A stretch of DNA of 64,000 nucleotides from CAVORB01 sp963736235 (GCA_963736235.1 CAVTOR010000012.1:94172-158171); one strand, 5' to 3'. Shown: positions 20,886 through 29,011, counted from the first letter of the stretch. Numbers and translations: made by a program. The notes: generated by a model from the sequence alone, not told the origin.

Positions 20886-21098
20886 CCCTCCCCTTCTGTC
20901 GCGCCGAGCATCGCAGGGATTTCCGGACAGGCCCGCAGGGGGCGCGCCGGGAGGGCGCGCATTCCATCGCCGGCACAGGGATCGTGCCGTCGATGGAACC
21001 CCGGAAATCCCGAGAAGCGCAGAGGTCGTCGCGACAGTGGGGCGGCCTTTTCTTTGGTGACTTTCTTTTGGCCGGGCAAAAGAAAGTCACTCGGGGCC
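20886..21098 (+). repeat. Long direct repeat, copy 1
   Basis: About 213 bp matching 21926-22138 with only scattered differences, from GCGCCGAGCATCGCAGGGAT through a GGAAATCCCGAGAAGCGCAG segment to a hairpin GTGACTTTCTTTTG...CAAAAGAAAGTCAC (21057-21090). Open frames across it on both strands are the same spurious translation in both copies and are not called as genes. Confidence 0.8.
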
Positions 21099-21281
21099 GC
21101 GCAACGATCACGATCGGCGAGACGACTTCGAACGCGGCCACGAAACCGCACATTGCGTTCGGTGGACCTAGAGGTTCGGCTCCCCTTACACCGCGCGCCA
21201 TGCGGCGCATTACGCCGGAGGCTATTGCGCCCTGCGGATTCCGGTGCTCGCAGCGGTTCAAGTACACCGATTCGCGCCTTG

Positions 21282-21314
21282 GTAGGGCGCAATAGCCATA
21301 GGCGTATTGCGCCG
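21282..21314 (-). repeat. REP-type palindrome 3, immediately upstream of the RAYT gene
   Basis: GTAGGGCGCAATAGCCATAG followed by GCGTATTGCGCCG, the inverted counterpart of copies 20837 and 21876. It ends 17 bp before the transposase start, the usual arrangement for RAYT genes, whose enzyme recognises such palindromes. Confidence 0.75.
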
Positions 21315-21331
21315 AATGAGATGGAGCCGAA

Positions 21332-21871
21332 ATGCCCGACTATCGCCGCATCCGCATACCGGGCGGCACGTACTTTTTCACGGTGAACCTGCTCGAACGA
21401 TACCCGAATGATCTGCTGGTCCGACACATTGCCGTGCTCCGAGACGCCGTCCACCGCGTACGCCGCCGGCGTCCGTTTCACGTCGACGCATGGGTCGTGC
21501 TTCCCGACCACCTGCACGCGGTCTGGACACTCCCGCCCGGAGACGACGATTACGCGAACCGCTGGCGGACAATCAAACAGCATTTCTCGCGGGCATTGCA
21601 GCAGATCGAGCACCGATCCGAGGTCCGCAGGCGGCGCGACGAGCGGGGTATCTGGCAACGACGCTTCTGGGAGCACGCCATCCGCGACGACGCGGACTAC
21701 GCGGCCCATGTCGACTACGTCCACATCAATCCGCTCAAGCATGGATACGTCGAGCGGGTGCGGGATTGGCCTCATTCGACGTTTCTTCGCCATGTCGAGT
21801 CGGGAGTCTACCCGGTCGATTGGGCGGATGATCCGGGCATCGGTGACATTGCGGGCGAACGGCGCGGATGA
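21332..21871 (+). CDS. REP-associated tyrosine transposase (RAYT, Y1_Tnp family)
   Basis: A single-strand DNA transposase domain of the IS200/IS605 superfamily, 179 residues starting MPDYRRIRIPGGTYFFTVNL. The metal-binding HUH motif is HLHAVW (in VLPDHLHAVWTLPPGDDDYA, about residues 66-71), and the catalytic tyrosine lies in the C-terminal helix (HVDYVHINPLKHGYV). WQRRFWEHAIRDDADY is typical of the family. The frame is intact. REP-like palindromes stand on both sides in inverted orientation (21282 and 21876), the hallmark of RAYT loci, where the enzyme is thought to mobilise REP elements rather than itself. The whole block separates nrdA from nrdB. Confidence 0.93.
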   Translation: MPDYRRIRIPGGTYFFTVNLLERYPNDLLVRHIAVLRDAVHRVRRRRPFHVDAWVVLPDHLHAVWTLPPGDDDYANRWRTIKQHFSRALQQIEHRSEVRRRRDERGIWQRRFWEHAIRDDADYAAHVDYVHINPLKHGYVERVRDWPHSTFLRHVESGVYPVDWADDPGIGDIAGERRG

Positions 21872-21875
21872 CATG

Positions 21876-21906
21876 CGGCGCAATACGCTTCGCTATTGCG
21901 CCCTAC
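21876..21906 (+). repeat. REP-type palindrome 4, downstream of the RAYT gene
   Basis: CGGCGCAATACGCTTCGCTA followed by TTGCGCCCTAC, five bases after the transposase stop. Same orientation as the 20837 copy and opposite to the 21282 copy. Confidence 0.75.
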
Positions 21907-21925
21907 GGGACGGACGGGTCGTCTC

Positions 21926-22138
21926 CTCCCCCTCCTGTTGCGCCGAGCATCGCAGGGATTTCCGGACAGGCCCGCAGGGGGCGCGCCGGGAAGGCGCGCA
22001 TTCCATCGTCGGCACAGGGATCGTGCCGTCGATGGAACCCCGGAAATCCCGAGAAGCGCAGGGGTCGTCGCGACTGTGGGGCGGCATTTTCTTTGGTGAC
22101 TTTCTTTTGGCGGGGCAAAAGAAAGCCACTCGGGGCCG
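21926..22138 (+). repeat. Long direct repeat, copy 2
   Basis: Second copy of the roughly 213 bp repeat described at 20886. It ends in the hairpin GTGACTTTCTTTTGGCGGGG...CAAAAGAAAGCCAC (22096-22129). REP palindrome plus long repeat therefore occur as a unit twice, flanking the RAYT gene in direct orientation. Confidence 0.8.
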
Positions 22139-22255
22139 TGCATCCATCTGGATCCATGCCTCGCGGCCAATCACGGCCACGAAAGCCCACGAGGCGCCGA
22201 GTCCGGACAAGCGACTCGACGCCGATCCGATTCCCAAAGGTGGCTCCCATGCGCC

Positions 22256-22657
22256 ATGGACAGCCTGAGCCCCGCCCTGCTGTGGGACGTCCTCAAGCAC
22301 ATCAGGTCCTGGCTGGCGAACCTGAGCCGCGCCGGGACCGCGCGCAAGGAGGAGTCGAAGAAGGCCCTGCGCGGTGTCGTCAAGGCAGCCAGGGAGACCG
22401 CGGCCTACACGCGCCGCATGCAGGACACCGGCAGCCGGGAGCACGGCACGGAAGGCCGGTTGGCGGTCCTCTGGACCGACCTGGGCTTCGCCCTGCAGGA
22501 TCTCGGCATCGCAAAGCTTGCCAAACGCTGCCAGATCAGCGGCAAGCAATGGTCCGAGCCGGGTTTTTACGACGAGGCCTTTGTCGAAAAGGCCGACATC
22601 AGCCTGGAGCGCATGGAGGCGGTGGCGATGGAGATATTGCACGAGATCGAGGATTGA
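22256..22657 (+). CDS. Uncharacterised helical protein upstream of nrdB
   Basis: A 133-residue soluble protein beginning MDSLSPALLWDVLKHIRSWL. It appears all-helical, with charged helices (RAGTARKEESKKALRGVVKA) and a conserved-looking middle (LAVLWTDLGFALQDLGIAKL, then AKRCQISGKQWSEPGFYDEA). No signal peptide, membrane segment or metal motif. The start at 22256 is the first ATG giving this frame. It is followed closely by the pRiA4b ORF-3-like gene. Function unknown; position between nrdA and nrdB may be incidental. Confidence 0.7.
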   Translation: MDSLSPALLWDVLKHIRSWLANLSRAGTARKEESKKALRGVVKAARETAAYTRRMQDTGSREHGTEGRLAVLWTDLGFALQDLGIAKLAKRCQISGKQWSEPGFYDEAFVEKADISLERMEAVAMEILHEIED

Positions 22658-22715
22658 CCAGGACAGCGCCGCACCAGCGCCGCGGGCTCGACGAACAAGC
22701 GAGGTGACGAAGGAC

Positions 22716-23291
22716 ATGACTGCACAGCAAGAGTACATCTACCAGGTCAAGGTGACACTGACGGGCTCCTCGCCGCCGATCTGGAGACGGCTCCTCGTGC
22801 CGGGCCAGATTCCGCTCGCCCAACTCCACGACGTCCTGCAGATCGGCATGGGCTGGACCGACTCCCACATGCACCAGTTCGAGAAGAACGGGCGTCTGTT
22901 CAGAATGCCGCTGCACGACTGGGACTTCGAGCCGGTGCTCGACGAGCGCAGCACCCGGCTGAACAAGCTGTTGCGGCGCGAGAAGGACTGGCTGCGTTAC
23001 GAATACGACTTCGGCGACGGGTGGGAGCACCGCGTCACGCTGGAAAAGGTCCTGCCCTACGACCCGGGGGTCGCAACACCGATCTGCATCAAGGCGAAGG
23101 GCGCCTGCCCGCCGGAGGATATTGGGGGTCTGTGGGGCTACTACGCGGCGCGGGAGGCGTGGAAAGACCCCGCGCACCCGGACCACGCCGAGGTCCGGGA
23201 GAGGTTCGACCAGGACACGCTGTTTCCAAGTGACCCTGACGTCGCGGAGGTGAACGGGCTGCTGAGCACCTGTTTCGAGCAGGCGGCCTGA
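22716..23291 (+). CDS. pRiA4b ORF-3 family protein
   Basis: A 191-residue protein of the plasmid pRiA4b ORF-3 family (IS1096 TnpR-like fold). Family signatures are YQVKVTLTGSSPPIWRRLLV at the start, LAQLHDVLQIGMGWTDSHMH, then YEYDFGDGWEHRVTLEKVLP and the C-terminal ACPPEDIGGLWGYYAAREAW. Such genes are common on plasmids and accessory regions, and the biochemical role is not established. The start at 22716 is the ATG opening MTAQQEYIYQVKV. It lies 59 bp after the preceding unknown gene and is probably in one transcript with it. Confidence 0.88.
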   Translation: MTAQQEYIYQVKVTLTGSSPPIWRRLLVPGQIPLAQLHDVLQIGMGWTDSHMHQFEKNGRLFRMPLHDWDFEPVLDERSTRLNKLLRREKDWLRYEYDFGDGWEHRVTLEKVLPYDPGVATPICIKAKGACPPEDIGGLWGYYAAREAWKDPAHPDHAEVRERFDQDTLFPSDPDVAEVNGLLSTCFEQAA

Positions 23292-23390
23292 GCCGGGAGG
23301 CGCTCCGAAAACCGGCGTCACCGGCACCAGAACCGGTGACGGGACGAAAAGAGACCGAAAAACCAAACAAAGACGAAGAGGTGGATGAAG

Positions 23391-23762
23391 ATGGCTGACG
23401 CGCAATTCGACCTGATCGAGACCTACGACACGGCACCGCAGAGCGATTGGTTCCACTACTGCCAGGAGACCGCGAAACCCTACGTGGTGGTGCGCACCGC
23501 CGAGAACACCGCCGACGTCATGTGGGATTACGTCACCCTGCCCCCGACATACGACCATGTGCTGTTCGAGAAGGGCGGGCAGATCCAGGAGCAGGCCATC
23601 GCCATCTTCGAGCGGCACGCGTCCAAGGATTCGAGCGTCCGCGCCAAACCGACCGTGGTCTTCTTCGACAACCTGCCGATCGAGAAGGCGAAGCTGGCCG
23701 CCAAAGAGCTCTATACCCTGATCGAGTCCCTGTTCAACGAACGGGAGCCGTCACTGCAATAG
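23391..23762 (+). CDS. Uncharacterised protein directly upstream of nrdB
   Basis: A 123-residue soluble protein starting MADAQFDLIETYDTAPQSDW. An in-frame ATG six bases earlier (23385) is possible, but a GAGG about 9 nt before 23391 favours the shorter form. Sequence such as ETAKPYVVVRTAENTADVMW and KPTVVFFDNLPIEKAKLAAK suggests a compact alpha/beta fold. No motif I recognise. It ends 58 bp before nrdB and is probably transcribed with it. Confidence 0.65.
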   Translation: MADAQFDLIETYDTAPQSDWFHYCQETAKPYVVVRTAENTADVMWDYVTLPPTYDHVLFEKGGQIQEQAIAIFERHASKDSSVRAKPTVVFFDNLPIEKAKLAAKELYTLIESLFNEREPSLQ

Positions 23763-23820
23763 ACATCCCCGGACGCCGGAACCGCAACCAGACAGGCACG
23801 ACGACAGAGGTAGATACGAG

Positions 23821-25203
23821 ATGTTGAATTGGGACGACCCCCTCGCCATCCCCACGCCCAACGCCAAGGCGAAGCCGCAAGCGAAGCTTTCGGGCGAAGA
23901 TGCGCACTGGTTCCAGCAGGAGTCCGCGCCGCGGCTCCAGAGCGCGATCCGCGCCCACGATACGGGAAAACACGTTCGCCCGGGGCGGGGGGTGGTGGCC
24001 AACGAGGTGCTGATGGCCAGCGCAGGGCGCGCGCCCGTGGTCGATCCCAAACCCGCCCAGGTGCAGCCGGACCTCGGCATGGACGACCCCGACTTTCCCG
24101 CTGCGACCGCCCCGCCGGCGCGGCACGAGTTCGACGAGTGTGCCGAGGGCGGGGCAACCGGTCTCGAGAGCCTGGAGATGGGGGCGGGCCGGGTGCGGGT
24201 GGACGACAAGAAGATCATCAACTGCCACGCAGACCTCAACCAGCTGGTCCCGTTCAAGTACGACTGGGCGTGGCAGAAGTACCTGGACGCCTGCGCCAAC
24301 CACTGGATGCCGCAGGAAATCAACATGAACGCGGACATCGCCCTGTGGAAGAACCCCGACGGGCTCACCGAGGACGAGCGCACCATCATCAAGCGCAACC
24401 TCGGCTTCTTCTCCACCGCCGATTCACTGGTCGCCAACAACCTGGTGCTCGCCGTCTACCGCCACATCTCCAACCCCGAATGCCGCCAGTACCTGCTGCG
24501 TCAGGCCTTCGAGGAGGCCCTGCACACCCACGCCTACCAGTACGTGGTCGAGAGCCTCGGGCTCGACGAGGGGGAGATCTTCAACATGTACCGGGAGGTG
24601 CCGGCTGTAGCCAAGAAAGCGGAGTGGGCCCTGCCCTACACCCAGTACCTCGCGGACCCCCACTTCCACACCGGCACCCCGGAGAACGACCAGAAGCTGC
24701 TGCGGGAACTGGTCGCCTTCTACCTGATCTTCGAGGGCATCTTCTTCTACGTCGGCTTCGTGCAGATCCTGAGCATGGGCCGGCGCAACAAGATGACCGG
24801 CACCGCCGAGCAGTTCCAGTACATCCTGCGCGACGAGTCCATGCACATGAACTTCGGCATCGACGTCATCAACCAGATCAAGATCGAGAACCCGCACCTG
24901 TGGACCGAGTCCTTTAAGGGCGAGCTGGTCGACATGATCCGCGACGCCGTGGCCCTGGAGGCCCGGTACGCCCACGACACCATGCCGCGCGGGGTGCTGG
25001 GACTGAACGCCCCCATGTTCGAGGAGTACCTGCACTTCATCGCCAACCGGCGCTGCGCCCAGATCGGCCTGCCCGAGCAGTACCCCGGCGCGACCAACCC
25101 CTTCCCCTGGATGTCCGAGGTGCTGGATCTCAAGAAGGAGAAGAACTTCTTCGAGACCCGCGTGACCGAGTACCAGACCGGCGGTACGCTCAATTGGGAT
25201 TGA
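23821..25203 (+). CDS. nrdB: Class Ia ribonucleotide reductase small subunit
   Basis: NrdB houses the diiron-tyrosyl radical cofactor that starts catalysis in NrdA. The frame is intact (460 residues), longer than E. coli NrdB because of an extended, low-complexity N-terminal region (residues 1-125). Metal ligands are readable: Asp in MNADIALWKN, Glu and His in FEEALHTHAYQY, Glu in FEGIFFYVGF, and Glu and His in RDESMHMNFG. The radical Tyr sits seven residues after the ligand Glu (E-A-L-H-T-H-A-Y), as in class Ia enzymes. The C-terminus TRVTEYQTGGTLNWD carries the Tyr and acidic tail that docks to NrdA. It is separated from nrdA by mobile DNA and three accessory genes, and followed by a glutaredoxin gene. 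Confidence 0.96.
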   Translation: MLNWDDPLAIPTPNAKAKPQAKLSGEDAHWFQQESAPRLQSAIRAHDTGKHVRPGRGVVANEVLMASAGRAPVVDPKPAQVQPDLGMDDPDFPAATAPPARHEFDECAEGGATGLESLEMGAGRVRVDDKKIINCHADLNQLVPFKYDWAWQKYLDACANHWMPQEINMNADIALWKNPDGLTEDERTIIKRNLGFFSTADSLVANNLVLAVYRHISNPECRQYLLRQAFEEALHTHAYQYVVESLGLDEGEIFNMYREVPAVAKKAEWALPYTQYLADPHFHTGTPENDQKLLRELVAFYLIFEGIFFYVGFVQILSMGRRNKMTGTAEQFQYILRDESMHMNFGIDVINQIKIENPHLWTESFKGELVDMIRDAVALEARYAHDTMPRGVLGLNAPMFEEYLHFIANRRCAQIGLPEQYPGATNPFPWMSEVLDLKKEKNFFETRVTEYQTGGTLNWD

Positions 25204-25319
25204 TCCGGGCGATGCCTCCCCTTCGAGGAGCTCTGGGCGATGTATGATGCTTCCGATATCCGCTGGCGGACCGGGACCGCGCCGCGCCCGGCATCCAAAC
25301 CTCTGGAGGTTAGCAGTAG

Positions 25320-25727
25320 ATGATGCTCAAACTGGTCCGCGAAGGCCTCGGACGGATCCTCGTACTCGTCGATTACCTGACCAGCCCGCGGCCGATGCAA
25401 CGCGGCAAGGCGGAGCAGATCGCCGCGGAAGAGGCAGCACAGGCACTGGCCCTGTACCATTACCACGCCTGCCCCTTCTGCATCCGTACGCGCCGGGCGA
25501 TTCGCCGCCTGAATATCCTGATCGAGCTGCGCGACGCCCAGAACGACCCAAACCACCGGACGGCCCTGCTGTCCGAGGGCGGCAAGATTCAGGTGCCCTG
25601 CCTGCGGATCGCAGGGCCTGAAGGGACAAGGTGGCTGTATGAATCCCGGGATATCGTCGGATTCCTCAACGCCAGATTCGGCGCGGTGGCAACCGGGGCT
25701 GGTTCGGCGGTCAGGGAAACCTCCTAG
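25320..25727 (+). CDS. Glutaredoxin-like thiol oxidoreductase
   Basis: A thioredoxin-fold protein of 135 residues with the dithiol active site CPFC in YHYHACPFCIRTRRAIRRLN (about residues 50-53) and the cis-proline region GGKIQVPCLRIAGPEGTRWL. The C-terminal YESRDIVGFLNARFG is typical of glutaredoxins. The N-terminal 30 residues (VREGLGRILVLVDYLTSPRP) are a hydrophobic extension often seen in this subgroup. GGAGG lies about 11 nt before ATGATG at 25320. Its position 117 bp after nrdB suits a role as electron donor to the C-terminal cysteine pair of NrdA; that is inference from context. Confidence 0.88.
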   Translation: MMLKLVREGLGRILVLVDYLTSPRPMQRGKAEQIAAEEAAQALALYHYHACPFCIRTRRAIRRLNILIELRDAQNDPNHRTALLSEGGKIQVPCLRIAGPEGTRWLYESRDIVGFLNARFGAVATGAGSAVRETS

Positions 25728-25746
25728 AACTAGCGAACAGAAAAGT

Positions 25747-25767
25747 GCTGATCAATTCAGCGTCTCC
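25747..25767. repeat. Dispersed repeat family, fragment F
   Basis: GCTGATCAATTCAGCGTCTC carries the GCTGATC(A)ATTCAGC palindrome of the left end of the family represented at 61710 and 63170. Only about 21 bp are recognisable. Confidence 0.45.
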
Positions 25768-25917
25768 AACAGAGGAAGCGAACGACGAGCGTCAATGCGG
25801 TTTCTCAGTACCTGCGGAGACAATGATTGAACCGAAGCGGATTCGAACCCGACTAGACCTGGGCAGGAACGCAGTGCCTCGACGAACGGCTGATGACCAC
25901 TAAACGGGGGCCAACCC

Positions 25918-26721
25918 ATGCGCCTTGAACCGAATCCGAACACGCATCCGCGACTGCTGCGAAAAGCGGCCCTCCCGGAAGAGCTCGCGGTCGAACCCAA
26001 GGCAAAGGGGGGCCAGAAGCGCGGCTCCGCGAAGGCACCGGCTTCACTCGAATCACCCGGACCCGCCGCCTCGGCAGCACCGGGCCAAGGAAGCCGCGAC
26101 AGCCGCTTCATCGACCCCGTGCACCTCGATGAACGCCAGAAATCGGAAATCTGCAAGGCGCTGAAGCGAAAACAGGTCGGGGACGAGATGGGCCGGCAGA
26201 TCTTCGTCGCAGCGGTGGAGTACCAGTTGAGCGCCTTCTCCGATCAGCTGGTCCGCGGCGACGTCCCTGCGCCGGCGCAGACGCCTGCACCACGGGATCG
26301 GGGGCTCGAACAGATTCTGCTCGCCGTCGAGGAACAGGCGCGCTTGCTCTCGGATCTGCTGCTGCAGATCCCGCAGCCATCCAAACCGGGCCTTCTCCGC
26401 GTCCTTACCGCGCAGGACGAGCGCGGACGCGCGTACGACGAGCACTACCTGAGCGAGTTGGTCTGCGAAATCGACCGCCTGCGGAACGCCTGCGGGACCA
26501 TGACCGCGGTAACGGAGACGCCGCAGCCCGGACCGGATCCGGAGAGCAGCCGAGGCTTCGTTCATCAGCTTGCCGACGTCTTCTCAGAGTGCTTCGAGCA
26601 GACGCCGACGGCTGCGGAAGACGGTCCCTTCCGGGCCTGCCTGATGGTGCTGGGGGAGTACACCGGCTTGTTGATCGGACACGAGCCGGACTTCATCGCC
26701 CACGCCATCGATCAGGATTGA
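25918..26721 (+). CDS. Uncharacterised protein with disordered N-terminus
   Basis: A 267-residue soluble protein. Residues 1-65 are low-complexity, rich in Pro, Ala, Lys and Ser (ELAVEPKAKGGQKRGSAKAP); the remainder looks helical, with DERQKSEICKALKRKQVGDE, LEQILLAVEEQARLLSDLLL and FSECFEQTPTAAEDGPFRAC. No signal peptide, membrane span or known catalytic motif. The start at 25918 is the first ATG of the frame and lacks a strong ribosome site, so the start is uncertain. It is followed 59 bp later by a small zinc-ribbon gene. Function unknown. Confidence 0.6.
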   Translation: MRLEPNPNTHPRLLRKAALPEELAVEPKAKGGQKRGSAKAPASLESPGPAASAAPGQGSRDSRFIDPVHLDERQKSEICKALKRKQVGDEMGRQIFVAAVEYQLSAFSDQLVRGDVPAPAQTPAPRDRGLEQILLAVEEQARLLSDLLLQIPQPSKPGLLRVLTAQDERGRAYDEHYLSELVCEIDRLRNACGTMTAVTETPQPGPDPESSRGFVHQLADVFSECFEQTPTAAEDGPFRACLMVLGEYTGLLIGHEPDFIAHAIDQD

Positions 26722-26780
26722 ACCTGGCACCGCCACAGAACAGCCAATCGACACAACTCGACCGTAGGGGAAAAGCGACG

Positions 26781-26984
26781 ATGTACTACTGTCCGCGCTG
26801 CCAGAGCCCGATGATCCTGACCGAACGCTCGGACCAGCCCGGCTCCACCCAGACTTGGTACCAATGTCCCACCTGTAGCGGCCAACGTCTGGTGTCAGTC
26901 GACACGCGCCGCTCCTCGCTCGGCAACGAGCGTTCTCAGCGATCAGCACTCTTCGCGCGCTCGTTCGGGGAGATTGGCGCCTAA
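26781..26984 (+). CDS. Small zinc-ribbon protein
   Basis: A 67-residue protein with two CxxC pairs, MYYCPRCQSPMIL and WYQCPTCSGQRLV, spaced to bind one zinc ion. The tail is polar and probably flexible. GGGGAAAAG lies about 6-12 nt upstream of the ATG. Such mini zinc ribbons may bind nucleic acid or protein partners; the role here is unknown. It is immediately upstream of the hairpin-rich intergenic region. Confidence 0.65.
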   Translation: MYYCPRCQSPMILTERSDQPGSTQTWYQCPTCSGQRLVSVDTRRSSLGNERSQRSALFARSFGEIGA

Positions 26985-27049
26985 CGGGGACCTTGGGTTT
27001 GCAAGCTACCTTCAATCGATCATTCCGCTCGTCGGGCTGTGCCTTCCGG

Positions 27050-27101
27050 GTGAGGCCGGAGAAACTCTGTCGGGTATAGACGACAGTTTTCTCCTACTCA
27101 C
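27050..27101. other. Long stem-loop
   Basis: GGAGAAACTCTGTCG (27058-27072) pairs with CGACAGTTTTCTCC (27081-27094) with a small bulge around an eight-base loop, and flanking GTGAG/CTCAC (27050-27054 and 27097-27101) extends the stem. No T-tract follows, so it is not a classical terminator. It may be an RNA structure or a protein-binding site. Confidence 0.55.
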
Positions 27102-27229
27102 GTCGAACACGCGCCCGGTTTGTCAGCAGAATCAAGCGCCTTAGCTTCTGGCGCGATCCTTGTGTGATATTTTTCACGTGCGTACTGTCTGGATCCTCCG
27201 GATGGGGCGCACGTGAGTCCCTCGCTTTG

Positions 27230-27267
27230 AAAGCCGCCTGCTCCCAATGGATCAGCGGCTTTTTTTT
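27230..27267 (+). terminator. Rho-independent terminator
   Basis: Stem GCCGCCTG (27233-27240) with CAGCGGC (27253-27259), followed by eight T residues (27260-27267). It acts on the plus strand, downstream of the zinc-ribbon gene or of an unannotated transcript. Confidence 0.65.
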
Positions 27268-27281
27268 GCCTCCTTGAATGT

Positions 27282-27317
27282 GAGTGGTTTTTTGTGACCC
27301 GCTTCACAAAAAAACTC
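27282..27317. other. Palindrome with A/T-rich arms
   Basis: GAGTGGTTTTTTGTG and CACAAAAAAACTC form a stem of about 13 pairs around ACCCGCTT. It stands between two plus-strand terminators. Confidence 0.45.
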
Positions 27318-27484
27318 GCGATTGCATCGCAATATGTACCGTGACGCTCGCAATCAGGGATGGGGTGTCTCTGGCAGGTCTCGACCGACGACGAGACTAT
27401 CGTCCGCGCTAATCGCGGGCCAGACAGAGAACTCAAAGCGAGGGACATCCGGAATAACGCCAACAAAACGTAACGCAGAAGTTC

Positions 27485-27520
27485 GTCGCCGGGCCTGAAT
27501 GGCCCGGCGACCTTTTATTT
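27485..27520 (+). terminator. Strong rho-independent terminator
   Basis: Perfect 11-bp stem GTCGCCGGGCC (27485-27495) and GGCCCGGCGAC (27501-27511), loop TGAAT, followed by CTTTTATTT. There is no convincing protein gene between this and the terminator at 27230, so a small RNA of up to about 250 nt ending here is possible. Confidence 0.8.
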
Positions 27521-27548
27521 CCCCCTCACCTCCAGACTCGAAAACTCC

Positions 27549-27881
27549 CTATCCCGGCGCTTGTCCGCAACAGGGATCGACGGCGCGCGTCTGAAGCGTC
27601 GGCAGGGTCTCGTACAGAGCGGTGCAGATCCGCGCGACGAAAGACGCTGAGGCATGAGCGGGTTTGTGCTTCAGCACCGATGCCAACTCCGAGCGGATCC
27701 AAGGCATCGGGAAATAGACCTCACCGCCATACTGGCGTCCCACGACTCCGGCATGCATGGCGCAGCCGCAAGCCGCCTCGGCGCCCAGTGGGTGAAGAGA
27801 GGCGTGGACGAGAAGTCCCCCGTCGGACGCGATGCCGACGACAACCGAAGGATGGGTTGAGTCGACCCAGTCAATATCCAT
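27549..27881 (-). CDS. Hypothetical protein, weakly supported
   Basis: A 110-residue frame starting MDIDWVDSTHPSVVVGIASD with several Cys and His (GAEAACGCAMHAGVVGRQYG, and DPCCGQAPG at the end). It has no recognised domain, a moderate ribosome site and no operon partner. It may be genuine, but could be chance coding in GC-rich DNA. Confidence 0.35.
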   Translation of the reverse strand: MDIDWVDSTHPSVVVGIASDGGLLVHASLHPLGAEAACGCAMHAGVVGRQYGGEVYFPMPWIRSELASVLKHKPAHASASFVARICTALYETLPTLQTRAVDPCCGQAPG

Positions 27882-28430
27882 GAGATCGCCCCCGATCGGT
27901 GGATGCCGGTTTCCTGGTCAGGCCAAGACGAGCCTGTTCCTCGGATACCGCGATCGGCTGCCCAGAACTGTGAAAGGGTTCACAAAACAGCCCAACGGGA
28001 AGCCGCGGCGCCGGCTGGAAGGCAGTAACCGGACGCGAGCAACCAAGCTAAGGCACGTGCTCAAGCCGTTCGTCACGGCGGGTAGCGATGGAAAAACGAC
28101 TACCAGGCCAGTCAGGATGCGTGGGGCGACAGCTCGACGAAACCATGGCAGACGCCCTCCCCTAGCGTCGCGCGGGCCTCACAACCCTTTCAGATTCGGC
28201 GCTCACAGTCTCTGCGCTTCGTTTACGGCCCGTGGTGATCAATGTCCAGCGTTGTGCGTTGCTCCAGCACGATGAAAGCCTGTGACCGCGCTCACGATAG
28301 AACCACAGCACACCTCTGTACACTGACCCCAAGGAATACGCCGGTAGGGGTGCGGCGGCGGTTCCCGGCGCAGGTTTCACGGCGCATCCGCGCGGTTCGC
28401 CTGCAGCGACAGCACGAAGAGGAGATCTCG
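27882..28430. other. Intergenic, no supported feature
   Basis: About 550 bp without a convincing gene on either strand. Codon pattern is poor in all frames, and I see no tRNA, repeat-family copy or terminator. It may include the promoter of the gene at 28431. Confidence 0.4.
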
Positions 28431-28835
28431 ATGATCGACCATCTGGGCATCGCCAACCATATTGCGCAGCTCGGCGTGTATATCTCGGGTGCCGAGGAGC
28501 CTTGCAGCAGGGCCTTGGTCTACAGTGTCGGACGACACCAGCGAGGTTGGGCCGAGCTCGCGATGCGCGTCGGGTCATGGCAGGATCGGGAGTTGGCCAG
28601 TGGCGTTCTCCTGTTGCTGGCCTACGAACCGGTGCGAGCTGGCGACCGCGTGGAGTTCTGGCCGGGCGGACCGTCATGGACTGCGATGGATCTGCGAGAA
28701 GAGCCGGAAGAGGCGCGCCCGTGCCTCGACGACGCCCACCTGTACTATGGACACGACGTCGAAGTCTTGCTCCTGGTGTCCGAGATCGAGATGGCCCAGA
28801 AGGAGCTTCGCGAGAACAACCATTGGATCATGTAG
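28431..28835 (+). CDS. Uncharacterised small protein
   Basis: A 134-residue protein, MIDHLGIANHIAQLGVYISG to the C-terminal LRENNHWIM. The ATG at 28431 is preceded by AGAGGAGATCTCG, a good ribosome site, which decides the start over longer in-frame options. The centre is hydrophobic (ASGVLLLLAYEPVRAGDRVE) but not a clear membrane helix; the end is acidic (EVLLLVSEIEMAQKELRENN). No recognisable family. It stands alone upstream of tRNA-Met on the other strand. Confidence 0.55.
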   Translation: MIDHLGIANHIAQLGVYISGAEEPCSRALVYSVGRHQRGWAELAMRVGSWQDRELASGVLLLLAYEPVRAGDRVEFWPGGPSWTAMDLREEPEEARPCLDDAHLYYGHDVEVLLLVSEIEMAQKELRENNHWIM

Positions 28836-29011
28836 CAGGCGGCCGCACGGACACACCTGACGCTGACCCCGCCGAGCTTGCGGGAACCAAGCGCTTCCTC
28901 AAGTCAACGGAGGTGCCGTGGCGACCAGCGCGAGACGGCGGAAAAGGACGAACCTTACCTCCACTCCTCGACAAGCCTGGCGGAAGAAAAGAAAGAGGAC
29001 GGGGAGTTGAG

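Noticed and set aside
20549..22250. Long open frames on both strands across the repeat blocks
   Set aside because: They are spurious translations of the direct repeats and palindromes; the same nonsense peptide recurs in both copies. Only the RAYT gene is supported.
25828..25905. tRNA-like T-loop sequence GGATTCGAACC near 25845
   Set aside because: No acceptor stem, D-arm or anticodon arm can be built around it on either strand.
27300..27490. Possible 54-codon small protein starting MYRDARNQGWGV at about 27333
   Set aside because: Low-complexity basic sequence, no ribosome site and no homologue recognised; a non-coding transcript explains the terminators better.
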